Assembly: GCF_937900395.1 (NCBI RefSeq)
Contig: NZ_CALCDX010000216.1
Coordinates: 83,475 to 147,474 of the forward strand
Direction: 5' to 3'
Source of the DNA: an uncultured Caulobacter sp.
GTDB taxonomy: Bacteria; Pseudomonadota; Alphaproteobacteria; Caulobacterales; Caulobacteraceae
DNA: 64,000 bases
Part shown: positions 30,939 through 40,677 of the stretch, one piece after another
How positions within the stretch are numbered: position 1 is the first letter of the stretch
Layout: each line of letters begins with the position of its first letter
The notes under the pieces: generated by a model
The model's database searches: none
The model's input: only the letters and a program-made list of their open reading frames with translations
Told to the model about the DNA's origin: nothing
Translations under genes and position numbers: made by a program

Positions 30939-33900
30939 ATGCGCAAGCTCATCGCCTTCGCGCTCTCGCAGCGCCTGCTGGCCGCGGTGCTGGCGATCGC
31001 CCTGGTGGGACTGGGCGTCAACGCGTTCCTGAAGCTGCCCGTCGACGCGTTTCCCGACATCTCGCCGACCCAGGTGAAGATCATTCTCAAGGCCCCGGGC
31101 ATGACCCCCGAGGAGGTCGAGAGCCAGGTCATCACGCCGCTGGAAATGGAGCTCCTGGGCATTCCCAAGCAGGCCATGCTTCGCTCGACGGCCAAGTACG
31201 CCATCGCCGACCTGACGATCGACTTCGCGCCGGGAACGGACGTCTACTGGGCCAGGCAGCAGACCGCCGAGCGCCTGTCGAACGCCATGAGCGCCCTGCC
31301 CGCCGGCGTCAGCGGCGGCCTGTCTCCGATCTCCACGCCCCTGTCGGACATCTTCATGTTCACCCTTGAGGGCGAGGGCCTCACCCTGGAGCAGAAGCGC
31401 ACCCTGCTGGACTGGACCATTCGCCCAGCCCTGCGCGGCCTCCCCGGCGTGGCCGATGTGAATGTGCTGGGCGGCCGAGCCAAGACCTTCGAAGTCTCTC
31501 CCGATCCCGCGGCGCTAGCGGCAGCGGGACTGACCGCCCAGGCGATCGTCGACGCCATTCCCGCCTCCAATCGCAACGATGGCTCGGGTCGCCTCAACGA
31601 AGGCGAAGAGGCGCTGGTCGTCCGCGTGGCTGGCGCGATTACGAGCCTGGACGATCTGCGCGACACCGCGGTTTCACTGCCCGATGGGGGCGCGGCGCGG
31701 CTCGGCGACCTGGCCCAGGTCAGCGAAGGGGCCCTGACGCGGTATGGCGCGGTCACCGAAAGCGGCCGACAGGAGACAGCCGAGGCCATCGTGATCGCCC
31801 TGAGAGGGGCCGACGCCAAGACGGTCGTCAAATCGGTCGAAGCGCGACTGAAGGAAATCCAACCCTCCCTGCCCAAGGGCGTAACGATCAGCCCTTTCTA
31901 TAATCGCTCCGACCTGATCGAGCGCGCCACGGGCACCGTCAACGAGGCCCTGGTCGAAGCCACCGTTCTGGTCGTCATCCTGCTGCTGCTGTTCCTCGGC
32001 GACCTTCGCGCGGCGACGGTGGTCGCGGTGACCCTACCCCTGGCGGCGCTCACCACCTTCCTGTTGATGAAGGCGTTCGGCCTCTCGGCGAACCTCATGA
32101 GTCTGGGCGGCCTGGCCATCGCCATCGGCATGCTGGTCGACGCCGCCGTCGTGGTCGTCGAGAACACCGTGGAGCGTCTCGACAACCCGGCCATGACCGG
32201 GTCGCGCCGGCTGCACGTGATCTATGAAGCTGTCGCCGAGGTCGCCGCGCCGGTCACCTCGGGCGTGCTGATCATCTGCCTGGTCTTCCTGCCATTGCTC
32301 AGCCTGCAGGGTCTGGAAGGCAAGCTGTTCGCGCCGGTGGCCCTGACCATCGTCTTCGCCCTGGGCTCCTCGCTCCTCCTGTCGTTCACGGTGATCCCGG
32401 TCCTGGCCTCGCTGCTCCTGAAGGCGCACGCGCACCAGGAATCCTGGATCATGCGCCGGATCGGCCCCTTCTACGAGCGCCAGCTGGCCCGCGCCTTGGC
32501 CCGCCCCAAGCCCGTTTTTGCGGCGGCCGGCGGCGGCATGGTTCTGGCGGCGATCGCCTATGTCCTGATCGGCAAGAGCTTCATGCCGACCATGGATGAA
32601 GGCGCCATCCTGATGCAGCTGGCCAAGCTGCCCTCGATCAATCTGGACGCCAGCGCCAAGCAGGACATGGCCGTGCAACGCGCCATCCTGGCGCAGGTGC
32701 CGGAGGTCAAGCGCATCGTCGCGCGTGTCGGCTCCGACGAGCTGGGTCTCGACCCCATGGGCCTGAACGAGACCGACAGCTTCCTCGTCCTGACCGACCG
32801 CAAGGATTGGCGGAAAAAGGACAAGGCCTGGCTGACCGAGGAGATCCGCAAGGTCGCGGCCCAGTTCCCCGGCGTGGAAGCCACCTTCACCCAGCCCATT
32901 GAGATGCGTGTCTCGGAAATGCTGACCGGCAGCCGGGGCGACCTGGCGGTGAAGGTCTTCGGCCCCGACCTCCAGACCCTGGGCGATCTCGCGGGACGGA
33001 TCGAGGAGACCTTGAAGAAGACGCGCGGCGCGTCCGACGTCTACACCGTGGCCGGCGACAGCGTGACCTATCTCCAGCTGGACGTCGATCGAGCGGCGGC
33101 CGTCCGCGCCGGTCTGTCGGCGGAGGCGCTGCAGCAGGAACTGCGCGCCCAGCTCGAGGGCGCGCCCGCCGGCGTGGTCTTCGAACAGGGCAAGCGCACG
33201 CCGATCCTCGTGCGCGGTCCGCGGGATCTTCGGGACGACCCGGCCCAGTTCGAACAGGCCCAGATCGCCACGCCCGACGGCGGCCTGCTCCGCGCCGGCG
33301 ACGTCGCCCGCATCGAGCGCCGCGAGGGGCCGGTCAAGATCGATCGCGAAAACGCCTCCCGCTTCGCCGTGATCCAGGCCTATGTGCAAGGCCGCGATCT
33401 TGTTGGCTTCGTCAAGGAAGCGCAGGCCAACGTCGCCCGCGACGTCCCCCTGCCCCCTGGCTATCGCATCGCCTGGGGCGGCCAGTTCGAGAACCAGAAG
33501 CGCGCCGCGGCCCGCCTCGGCGTGGTGGTGCCCATGGCCCTGGGCCTGATTTTTCTGGTCCTCTTCATCAGTCTGAAATCGACACGGCAATCGCTGCTGA
33601 TCCTGGCCAACATCCCCTTCGCGATGATCGGCGGCATCGTGGCGCTATGGATCTCGGGCGAGTACCTGTCGGTCCCCGCGTCCGTGGGGCTGATCGCCCT
33701 CCTCGGCATCGCGGTTCTCAACGGGCTGGTCCTGGTCTCGCACTTCAATGAGCTGGTGCAGCGCGGCCGCGACGTGACCACCGCCGTCACCGAGGGCGCG
33801 CGCCGACGACTTCGCCCGGTCCTTATGACCGCCAGCATCACGGCGCTGGGCTTGGTCCCGCTGCTGACGGCCACCGGCCCCGGGTCCGAGATCCAGCGTC

Positions 33901-34019
33901 CGCTCGCCATCGTCGTGGTAGGCGGTCTCGTGACCTCCACCCTGCTCACCCTGATCCTGCTGCCCATCCTCTATCGTCGCTTCGGCGTCGAGCGAGGGGC
34001 GGCGGTGCTGGAGGCTTGA
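30939..34019 (+). CDS. Heavy-metal-type (CzcA/CusA family) RND efflux pump
   Basis: This 1026-residue inner-membrane antiporter has the 12-TM RND plan with two large periplasmic loops. Marks are the N-terminal LPVDAFPDISPTQVKI, TM4 GGLAIAIGMLVDAAVVVVENTVERL, GKSFMPTMDEGAILMQL, PIEMRVSEMLTGSRGDLAVKVFGPD, and TM10-11 NGLVLVSHFNELVQRG with GARRRLRPVLMTA. The TM4 form lacks the DFG acidic residue of CzcA and is closer to CusA-type pumps, yet the pore loop is CzcA-like, so the metal cannot be named. Some members of this group also move organic compounds. The substrate would be driven out by proton flux through the adaptor and channel. Confidence 0.9.
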   Translation: MRKLIAFALSQRLLAAVLAIALVGLGVNAFLKLPVDAFPDISPTQVKIILKAPGMTPEEVESQVITPLEMELLGIPKQAMLRSTAKYAIADLTIDFAPGTDVYWARQQTAERLSNAMSALPAGVSGGLSPISTPLSDIFMFTLEGEGLTLEQKRTLLDWTIRPALRGLPGVADVNVLGGRAKTFEVSPDPAALAAAGLTAQAIVDAIPASNRNDGSGRLNEGEEALVVRVAGAITSLDDLRDTAVSLPDGGAARLGDLAQVSEGALTRYGAVTESGRQETAEAIVIALRGADAKTVVKSVEARLKEIQPSLPKGVTISPFYNRSDLIERATGTVNEALVEATVLVVILLLLFLGDLRAATVVAVTLPLAALTTFLLMKAFGLSANLMSLGGLAIAIGMLVDAAVVVVENTVERLDNPAMTGSRRLHVIYEAVAEVAAPVTSGVLIICLVFLPLLSLQGLEGKLFAPVALTIVFALGSSLLLSFTVIPVLASLLLKAHAHQESWIMRRIGPFYERQLARALARPKPVFAAAGGGMVLAAIAYVLIGKSFMPTMDEGAILMQLAKLPSINLDASAKQDMAVQRAILAQVPEVKRIVARVGSDELGLDPMGLNETDSFLVLTDRKDWRKKDKAWLTEEIRKVAAQFPGVEATFTQPIEMRVSEMLTGSRGDLAVKVFGPDLQTLGDLAGRIEETLKKTRGASDVYTVAGDSVTYLQLDVDRAAAVRAGLSAEALQQELRAQLEGAPAGVVFEQGKRTPILVRGPRDLRDDPAQFEQAQIATPDGGLLRAGDVARIERREGPVKIDRENASRFAVIQAYVQGRDLVGFVKEAQANVARDVPLPPGYRIAWGGQFENQKRAAARLGVVVPMALGLIFLVLFISLKSTRQSLLILANIPFAMIGGIVALWISGEYLSVPASVGLIALLGIAVLNGLVLVSHFNELVQRGRDVTTAVTEGARRRLRPVLMTASITALGLVPLLTATGPGSEIQRPLAIVVVGGLVTSTLLTLILLPILYRRFGVERGAAVLEA

Positions 34020-34021
34020 TC

Positions 34022-35281
34022 GTGAAAGCCCTTCTTCTCGCCGCCGCGGCTGGTCTCGCCCTGGCTTCGTCGGCCATGGCCGCCGACACCGGCTGGAGCC
34101 GGCCAGATTTCCTGCCCAGCGACGCGCTCATCCTGGCGGCGCTGGAAGCTTCGCCAGAGCTGGCCGAGGCTCGCGCCCTGCAACGCAGCGCCGAGGCCGA
34201 ACGGCGCGGTCTCGCCGCGGGTCCCTACGAGACGATCATCGGCCTTTCGAGCGACCGCCGCCGGATCCGAGGGGAAGGCGATTTCGCGGAGTGGTCGGTG
34301 CAAGCCAGCCGGGCCCTGCGCTCTCCGGGCAAGCGCGCGCTGGATCTCGCGGCCGGCTCGGCCGGCGCCCTCGCGGCGCGCGACAGCGTAGACGACGCGC
34401 GTCACCAAGCCTCGCTGCGCCTCGCCGGCCTCTGGATCGAATGGCTGGAAGCCGAGGCCCGCATCTTGGTGGATCGCGACGAAATCGCGGTCGATGAAAG
34501 AGAAGTCGCGGCGCTGCGGCGGCGGGTCGAACTGAAGGACGCGTCCCAGCTTGAGCTCGAACTGGCGCAGGCGGCCTTGGCGCGAGCCCAGGCGACCCTG
34601 GCCGAAACCCAGGGGCGCGCCGAGGCCGCGCGATCGGCGATCGACATGTTGTACCCCGGCCTGGCCCCGCCCCGCGCCCCGTCTCTCTCCGCGCCGGTGG
34701 CGCCGACCCGCGCTCTGGACGAATGGATCCCCGTGGTCATCGCGCGCAGCCACGAGATCACCATCGCCAAGGCGTTGGCGGACCGCGACAGCGCCCTGGC
34801 TCGCAGGGCTCGACTTGACCAGCGGCCCGATCCGACCGTCGGCCTTCGCGTCTTCAACGAGCGCGGCGGCGCCGAGACGGGCGCTGGGCTCACCGTCAGC
34901 ATTCCGTTCGGAAGCGTCGGACGCTCCGCCACCGCCGAACGCCAGTCCGCATCCGCATCGGCCGCCGAGGCGCGTTACCGGATGGTGGTCCGCGACGTCG
35001 AAGCCGAGGGACGCAACGATGTGGCCAAGGCCAGGTCAGGTCTCGCGGCCTGGGCGCGGGCTAGCCAGGCCACCGCCGCCGCGGCTCAGGCCGCCGATCG
35101 GGTGCAGCGCGCCTATGCTCTTGGCGAGCGGGACCTGACGGATCTGCTGGCGGCCCGCCGCCAGCTTTTCGACGCGCGCCGAATCGAGGTTTCGGCCCGC
35201 GCCGCCGCCCAGGGCGCGCTGCTTCGGCTGGCCCTGGACGCCCATGAACTCTGGCTGTCCGAAGAGGAGGCTCCGCAATGA
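34022..35281 (+). CDS. TolC/CzcC-type outer-membrane efflux channel
   Basis: This 419-residue protein begins at GTG 34022, with GGAGG seven bases upstream; a TTG two codons earlier is less likely. It has a signal peptide (to ...LASSAMA) and the two repeated long coiled-coil helices of outer-membrane efflux proteins (SPELAEARALQRSAEAERRG... and ALARRARLDQRPDPTVGLRVFNERGG...). The second repeat has the YRMVVRDVEAEGRNDVAKARSGLAAW helix. It forms the trimeric exit duct of the pump complex. It overlaps the following small gene by four bases. Confidence 0.88.
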   Translation: MKALLLAAAAGLALASSAMAADTGWSRPDFLPSDALILAALEASPELAEARALQRSAEAERRGLAAGPYETIIGLSSDRRRIRGEGDFAEWSVQASRALRSPGKRALDLAAGSAGALAARDSVDDARHQASLRLAGLWIEWLEAEARILVDRDEIAVDEREVAALRRRVELKDASQLELELAQAALARAQATLAETQGRAEAARSAIDMLYPGLAPPRAPSLSAPVAPTRALDEWIPVVIARSHEITIAKALADRDSALARRARLDQRPDPTVGLRVFNERGGAETGAGLTVSIPFGSVGRSATAERQSASASAAEARYRMVVRDVEAEGRNDVAKARSGLAAWARASQATAAAAQAADRVQRAYALGERDLTDLLAARRQLFDARRIEVSARAAAQGALLRLALDAHELWLSEEEAPQ

Positions 35282-35634
35282 TCGCCGCCATCGGCCTGGC
35301 GCTGGCCCTGGCGCTTTCCCCTGCCCCAACGTCCGCCAATGTCGTCGTCGGCGACATCGGAAGCCGCGCGTTCATCGTGAAGGCGTTTGGTCTCGACCGC
35401 ATGGCCGATGACCGTCAGGTCCTTCGCGGATGGCTGTGCCGCCGCGCTCCCGGCGCGCCCATCCGGCGCCTTGTCATCACGGCTGAGGACCGCGCCGGCA
35501 ACGCGATCTGGAAGGACTTCGTCACAACGCCCACTTTCGCCCCTGGGCGAGCGAAAGAGTGCCGCTTGATGCGGATCGACGCGCCGCCCGGGATCGCATC
35601 CCAGGTGACGTTATGGAGACTGACGCGCCCCTAA
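35278..35634 (+). CDS. Small exported protein of unknown function, last gene of the RND operon
   Basis: This 118-residue protein has a hydrophobic N-terminus that reads as a signal peptide (to ...APTSANVVV). I do not recognise the family. The mature part is basic, with two cysteines (WLCRR and KECRL) that could form a disulfide, and beta-strand-like segments (IRRLVITAEDRAGNAIWKDFV). Its ATG overlaps the channel stop (ATGA), so it is cotranslated with the efflux genes and may help assembly or sensing in the periplasm. No terminator was seen before the convergent PhoD gene at 35667. Confidence 0.65.
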   Translation: MIAAIGLALALALSPAPTSANVVVGDIGSRAFIVKAFGLDRMADDRQVLRGWLCRRAPGAPIRRLVITAEDRAGNAIWKDFVTTPTFAPGRAKECRLMRIDAPPGIASQVTLWRLTRP

Positions 35635-35666
35635 TCAGCGCCGGCTCTTTTCGCGTTCATCCCGAC

Positions 35667-37286
35667 CTAGACGGTGAACGCCTTTCGCCCGCGCTCGACC
35701 GACATCCGGTGCGTTCCAGCCAGCGTGGTGTCGCGGTCCTTGATCGTCTTCAGGAACAGCCACTCCCCGGTCACACGCTTCTGAGTGACCTCGATCATCA
35801 TGTAACCGCGCTGGTTGGTGTTCTCCCATTTCATTTCGGGATTGGCCGCCATGAAGCCGCGCGCGACCACCTCGGGATCAGCGCCCATATCGCCCTCAAG
35901 GCCTTTTGAGGTGACCGCGTGACCGGCGAACTCGACGCCGGCGGGGCGGCCGTCCTCGGTCAGGCCGAAAGCCCAGGCGTTGTGGCTGTCGCCCGACAGC
36001 ATGACGAGATCGGCGTCGGCGGCTTGGGCCGATGTCAGAAGGCGGGAACGCGCGGCGGGATAACCGTCCCAGCGATCCATCCACATCGGCATCCCTTGCG
36101 CGGCGGCGCGAATGTCATTGCGGTAGCTGGCGACCTTCTTGTCGGAGACGGTCGGTCGCAGCCAGTCCACGGCGTCCTTGGGCATGACCGTGCGGCCGAG
36201 GATCGTGCCCATGCCGATCAGTTGCCAGCCTGGATTGGCCTTCATCTGATGGGCCAGCCAGCTTTCCTGCGTAGAGCCCATCATGGTCGCCGAGGGATCC
36301 TTCCAGACGCCGTCGCGGAACGCCTTGAGCGCGGCGTCGGGATCAGCGGCCTTGAAAGCCGCGTCGATATTGGCCGGCTTCGTGCGAGCCAGAAGGCGAG
36401 ACTCCGTGCGGTAGAGGGTTGCCAGCGTGCCGATCGGATAGGCCTTCCACGGCTCGTCCGAGACCGGCATCCACTCGCGATAGACCTGCATGGCCGCGGC
36501 GCGACGCAGGTTCCAGTCGCCTTCCTTGTCAGGTTGGTGGTTCTGGGCACCGCCTTCCCAGCTGTCGTTGGACGACTCGTGATCGTCCCAAAGCGCAACC
36601 ATCGGCGCCATCTGGTGCAGGCGCTGCAGGTCCGGATCGGCGCGATAGCTAGCGTAGCGCAGGCGGTAGTCGGCGATGGCCAGGATCTCTGTCGAGGGCT
36701 CAGGCAGGCGCCCGGCGACCAGGTCGGCCTCCTTGATTGAGGCCGCGCCGTACTCGTACAGGTAGTCACCCGTGTGCAGCCAGAGATCCAGGTCCTGACG
36801 CGCGGCGGCGTGGGCGTAGGCGTTGAACCAGCCGTAGGGCAGGTTCGAGCACGAGAAGACGGCCAGGCCGAAACGGTTCACTGGGCCCTGCGGCAGGGTC
36901 TTGGTACGGCCGACGGGCGACTTGGCCCCGTCCGGCGCCACGAAGCGGTACCAGTAGACGGTCCCAGGCTTCAGCCCGTCGACCGTCACCTTGGCGGTCC
37001 AGTCGCGATAGGCGCCCGTTCGCACGGCGGCGCCCGAGACCACCTTGGTAAAGTCCGGGTCCAGGGCCAGCTCGACCTCAAGCCGGATGACATTGGTGTC
37101 GGTCGCGGGGACGTAGCGCGTCCACAACAACATGGCGTCGGCCGCGGGCTCGCCGCTGGCGACGTTGTGGGTGAAGCCGGTCGCGGCCAGCACCTGGCGG
37201 GCCAGCGCCTGGCCGGCGGGCAGGGTCAGGCCGGCCAGGCCGAGGCCTCCGGCGATCAGGATGCGACGATCGATCCTAGGAGCCAT
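35667..37286 (-). CDS. phoD: PhoD-type alkaline phosphatase, Tat-exported
   Basis: This 539-residue phosphatase/phosphodiesterase has an N-terminal twin-arginine-like signal (DRRILIAGGLGLAGLTLP) and the PhoD series: FTHNVASGEPAADAMLLWTRY, an Ig-like N-terminal domain with VYWYRF, FGLAVFSCSNLPYGWF, HTGDYLYEYG, LWDDHESSNDSWEGG (calcium and iron ligands), and MLSGDSHNAW. It frees phosphate from esters in the periplasm or outside. It sits 69 bp after a TonB receptor with a signalling domain, on the same strand, beyond a terminator hairpin whose T-run merges into the phoD ribosome site. This suggests that the receptor transports phosphate esters or their products. Confidence 0.9.
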   Translation of the reverse strand: MAPRIDRRILIAGGLGLAGLTLPAGQALARQVLAATGFTHNVASGEPAADAMLLWTRYVPATDTNVIRLEVELALDPDFTKVVSGAAVRTGAYRDWTAKVTVDGLKPGTVYWYRFVAPDGAKSPVGRTKTLPQGPVNRFGLAVFSCSNLPYGWFNAYAHAAARQDLDLWLHTGDYLYEYGAASIKEADLVAGRLPEPSTEILAIADYRLRYASYRADPDLQRLHQMAPMVALWDDHESSNDSWEGGAQNHQPDKEGDWNLRRAAAMQVYREWMPVSDEPWKAYPIGTLATLYRTESRLLARTKPANIDAAFKAADPDAALKAFRDGVWKDPSATMMGSTQESWLAHQMKANPGWQLIGMGTILGRTVMPKDAVDWLRPTVSDKKVASYRNDIRAAAQGMPMWMDRWDGYPAARSRLLTSAQAADADLVMLSGDSHNAWAFGLTEDGRPAGVEFAGHAVTSKGLEGDMGADPEVVARGFMAANPEMKWENTNQRGYMMIEVTQKRVTGEWLFLKTIKDRDTTLAGTHRMSVERGRKAFTV

Positions 37287-37309
37287 GACGGGTCCTCCGC
37301 AAAAGAAAA

Positions 37310-37335
37310 CTCCCGCGACCAGAAAGTCGCGGGAG
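37310..37335 (-). terminator. Terminator or attenuator between TonB receptor and phoD
   Basis: Perfect 10-bp arms CTCCCGCGAC/GTCGCGGGAG with a 6-base loop are followed, on the minus strand, by TTTTCTTTT. It lies after the receptor stop and before the phoD ATG, so it likely lowers phoD relative to the receptor. Confidence 0.8.
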
Positions 37336-37355
37336 ATGGAGTTGGTCGGGGAAAT

Positions 37356-40300
37356 CTAGAAGGAGCCCTTGAGGCCGATGTTCCACATCGAGCCGTAGAT
37401 GCTGTACTGCTGCACCCGGCTGCGGACGTTCGAGTAGATCACATCCGGCGCATTGAAGATGTTGCGGCCGGCCAGCATGACTTCGAACTGCCTGTTGATC
37501 TTGTAGCTTGCGCTGACGTTCCAGAGCTCACGGGCGGCGTGGTACAGGATGCCGTTGTTGGCGGTGGTCGGCGTGTTGCTGAGCGCGCTGGTCCGGTACT
37601 TCGACTGGGCGTTGCCGGTCAGCTGCACGTCGAACTTGCCGTAGCTGTAGCGCAGGCCCCAGTTGCCCGAGGTCTTGGGCAGGCTGACGCGCTCGCCGTC
37701 GGGGTCGATCTTGGTGATCGAGGCCCGCAGGCCAAGGCCTCGCAGCGCGCCCGGCAGGAAGGTCAGCTGCTGGTCGTATTCCAGCGTCAGGCCCTTGTTG
37801 GTGTTGGTCCCGGGCAGGTTCTGGGCGCTGCGGAACGCATAGCCTGCATAGTCGGCGGGATTGTAGCCCACGTCCTCGGGGTTCACCGTGACGCCCGTGA
37901 CCTGCATGTCCTTGACGTCCAGCTTGTAGGCCGAGACGCCGATCACGCCCGACGGCTCCAGATAGTACTGCAGGCTGGCGAAGTACTTGGTCGAGTGCTC
38001 GGGCTTCAGCAGCGGGTTCGGCACCGACACGATCAGGGTGTCGTCATTGACCGAGACCACGCCGCCCAGGTTGCCGTAGTCGGGTCGCAGGATCGACTGG
38101 CTGAAGGCCAACTGGCCGACCAGCTTCTTGGTGAAGTCGTACTTGGCGCCGCCGCTCCAGAACCAGTCGTCGTACTCGCCGTGGCGCGTCGAATAGGTCC
38201 CGTTGCGATACTGGTAGAGCAGACCCGGGACCGTGCTGGTCGACAGGCCGGCGGCGGTCACTTCCTTGGCGGGCCGGATGTCGGCGACGCGCGCGTCGGT
38301 CTTGGTCTTTTCGTAGCGCAGGCCCAGGTCGAACGAGGCCTTGCCGATGCGGGGCTGGATCTCGAAATAGGCGGCGTTGATCTCCTCGCCGACCTTCTTG
38401 TTGTTGTCGAGGCGGCGCTTCAGGTTGCCCACGGTGTCCGGGACGAAATACTCCGGATGGGCCTTGTAGATGTCGTAGACGGCGTAGTTGCTGTCCGCGC
38501 GCCAGTTCTGGTCGTTCAGATTGCCGGCGTCGAAGCCCAGGATCTTGAACTGGTAGTTCTGGGTCCAGGGAATGACGGCTTCCGGCGCCTTCTGGGTCAA
38601 GTCGCCGGTGGGGCCGACGTACTGGAACTGCTGGTAGGAGCCCTCGTTGGTCTTCCAGACGTTGGTGCGGTAGGCCGCGCCGGCCAGGACCTTCAGCTGC
38701 ACGTCCCCAATGTTCAGCTTCTTCTTCAGATCGAAGTTCAGGCCGTACATCTGGTTTTGAGCGTCGGACTCGGACGTGCGGATGTTGTTGCCGATGTCGT
38801 CGTCGCGATTGAAGCTGGTCGGGTCGCCCCAGGGACGGCCGGCCGTCTGGCGCAATGTCCATTGGTTGGAGTCTTCAGAGGCGCGATCCAGCGTGAAGCC
38901 GATGCGCGTCAGGTAACTGTCCGTACGCTGAAAGAAGCCCTTCGAGTTGTCCCGGAAATTGAACTCCGACGTGGAATAGCTGCCGCGCAGCAACGCCTCC
39001 CAGGTGTCGCCGCGATATTCCAGCTTCGGCGCGACAAGCCACGAGGGCGTGCCGGCGTAGCGATGCGAATACTGGGTGTGAAGGCGAGTGTTGGTCCCGT
39101 TCGGATTGACCACGATGTGGGTTGGGGTCGAGTCCGCCGTGGTCTGGGACGCGCTGGTCGTGCCGAAGATCAGGTAGGTGTACTGGTTGAAGTACTCGAC
39201 GTCGTAGAACGAGTAGGTCGAGCGCAGCGACAGGGCCCACTGGTCGGTCAGTTTGTAGTCGACGCTGAGATTGGCGGCCTTGCGGTGGGTCAGCTTGGGA
39301 CCCGGACGCCACATCACCTGATAGGGAATGACCCGGCCGCTGGCGAGGTAGGACCAGTCGGTCTGGATGCGGTCCTGCTGAACGTAGTTGGCGTTGTAGC
39401 TGGCGTTGAAGGCGATCCCCAGGCGGCCGTCCAGGAACACGTCGGCATAGCCGACCTGGGCCGAGGGGAAGATCGTCGAGTGCTTCTTGTCGTCCGGCAG
39501 GTACTTGCGCGACAGGCTGCTGTCCGACGTCCCCACGCCGCCGATTTGGAAGCGCAGCAGACGGCTGGTGCGCTGGAAGGCGTACTTGCTGCGCAGGTTG
39601 ATGGCGCCGCCGGGGCTGTCGGCGTCCATGTTGGCCTGCAAGGTGTTGTTCAGCTCGATCGAGTCGACGCCGGTGATCGACATCTGCTCGAACGAGTTCT
39701 GGCGGCCGCTGTTGTTGTTAGAGGTCGCCGTCGCCATGCGCGCGCCGTCGGTCGTGAAGGTCGAGTACTTGGGATCCAGGCCGCCGATGCGGACGGCGGT
39801 GGCGTCGACCTCGGTGTAGTCCAGCGAGATGCCGGGCATGTTCTTCATGAACTCGCCCACGTCGCCCATGGTCAGGGCGCCGAAGTTGTCGGCCGCCACG
39901 ACGGTCTTGGCGTTGGTCGAGGCGCGGCGTTCCATGATGGCGGCGGCCTGACCTTCGCGCTTGGCGGTGATGGTCACGGCCTCGACCTGGTCCAGGCTGG
40001 ACAGCGGGCTCAGCGCCACGTCGAGATTGGCGGTCTGGTTCGGCGCGACCGAGACGACGAGGGTCGCCTCCTGCAGGCCCGCGTACTTGACCTTCACCGT
40101 CACATCGCCGGACGGGACGCCGGTCAGGCGGAAGTCGCCATCATCCTCGGAATAGGCGACGATCGGCGCGCCCTCGACGCGGATCTCGGCGTTGCGGACA
40201 TATTCGCCGGTGGCGGTGTTGAGGACGCGGCCTCGAACAGTTCCGCTACCGACGCCGGACTGGGGGCGCGAGGCGCTCGCGGTGGATCGCAAGGTGATGA

Positions 40301-40583
40301 TCTGGCCGTCGTCGGTGTCGATCTGCAGCGGCGTGCCGGCGATCAGGCGGCGCAGGGCCGTGCGAACGTCCATCGTTCCCTTCACGGCCGGGGTCTGGAT
40401 ACCTTCCAGCTGGCGCGCGGGAGCGATGATCTGCACCTGGCCTTGGCGCGCCAGCTCCGGGATGGCGCGGACGGCCGCCTGGGCGGGGACATCAAAGACG
40501 CGATCCTGCGCGAAAGCCGGCGCGGCGATCGCCATGGCGACCAGCGACGCCCCGCAGGCCAGAAGGGAAGAACGAGAAATCAT
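37356..40583 (-). CDS. TonB-dependent receptor with STN signalling domain (FecA-type transducer)
   Basis: This 1075-residue receptor has a signal peptide (to ...IAAPAFAQ), an STN domain (about 28-100: VFDVPAQAAVRAIPELARQGQVQIIAP), a carboxypeptidase-regulatory-like beta-sandwich (about 112-192: VRGRVLNTATGEYVRNAEIRVEGAP), then plug (VEAVTITAKREGQA, IGGLDPKYSTFTTDGARMA) and barrel, ending SMWNIGLKGSF. The STN domain contacts a FecR-type anti-sigma factor in the periplasm, and the fecR and fecI-like genes lie directly upstream on the same strand. Receptors with this extra domain and long plug are frequent for organic nutrients. The neighbouring PhoD suggests a phosphorylated ligand. Confidence 0.92.
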   Translation of the reverse strand: MISRSSLLACGASLVAMAIAAPAFAQDRVFDVPAQAAVRAIPELARQGQVQIIAPARQLEGIQTPAVKGTMDVRTALRRLIAGTPLQIDTDDGQIITLRSTASASRPQSGVGSGTVRGRVLNTATGEYVRNAEIRVEGAPIVAYSEDDGDFRLTGVPSGDVTVKVKYAGLQEATLVVSVAPNQTANLDVALSPLSSLDQVEAVTITAKREGQAAAIMERRASTNAKTVVAADNFGALTMGDVGEFMKNMPGISLDYTEVDATAVRIGGLDPKYSTFTTDGARMATATSNNNSGRQNSFEQMSITGVDSIELNNTLQANMDADSPGGAINLRSKYAFQRTSRLLRFQIGGVGTSDSSLSRKYLPDDKKHSTIFPSAQVGYADVFLDGRLGIAFNASYNANYVQQDRIQTDWSYLASGRVIPYQVMWRPGPKLTHRKAANLSVDYKLTDQWALSLRSTYSFYDVEYFNQYTYLIFGTTSASQTTADSTPTHIVVNPNGTNTRLHTQYSHRYAGTPSWLVAPKLEYRGDTWEALLRGSYSTSEFNFRDNSKGFFQRTDSYLTRIGFTLDRASEDSNQWTLRQTAGRPWGDPTSFNRDDDIGNNIRTSESDAQNQMYGLNFDLKKKLNIGDVQLKVLAGAAYRTNVWKTNEGSYQQFQYVGPTGDLTQKAPEAVIPWTQNYQFKILGFDAGNLNDQNWRADSNYAVYDIYKAHPEYFVPDTVGNLKRRLDNNKKVGEEINAAYFEIQPRIGKASFDLGLRYEKTKTDARVADIRPAKEVTAAGLSTSTVPGLLYQYRNGTYSTRHGEYDDWFWSGGAKYDFTKKLVGQLAFSQSILRPDYGNLGGVVSVNDDTLIVSVPNPLLKPEHSTKYFASLQYYLEPSGVIGVSAYKLDVKDMQVTGVTVNPEDVGYNPADYAGYAFRSAQNLPGTNTNKGLTLEYDQQLTFLPGALRGLGLRASITKIDPDGERVSLPKTSGNWGLRYSYGKFDVQLTGNAQSKYRTSALSNTPTTANNGILYHAARELWNVSASYKINRQFEVMLAGRNIFNAPDVIYSNVRSRVQQYSIYGSMWNIGLKGSF

Positions 40584-40677
40584 TGGCTATACGAACCCCC
40601 AGGCATCGCGTTGCTCGCGACGTTGCGGGTTGAGAGCCATCGCTCTGGCCCCTTCCGCTATCTGTTGCAAAAACTTC

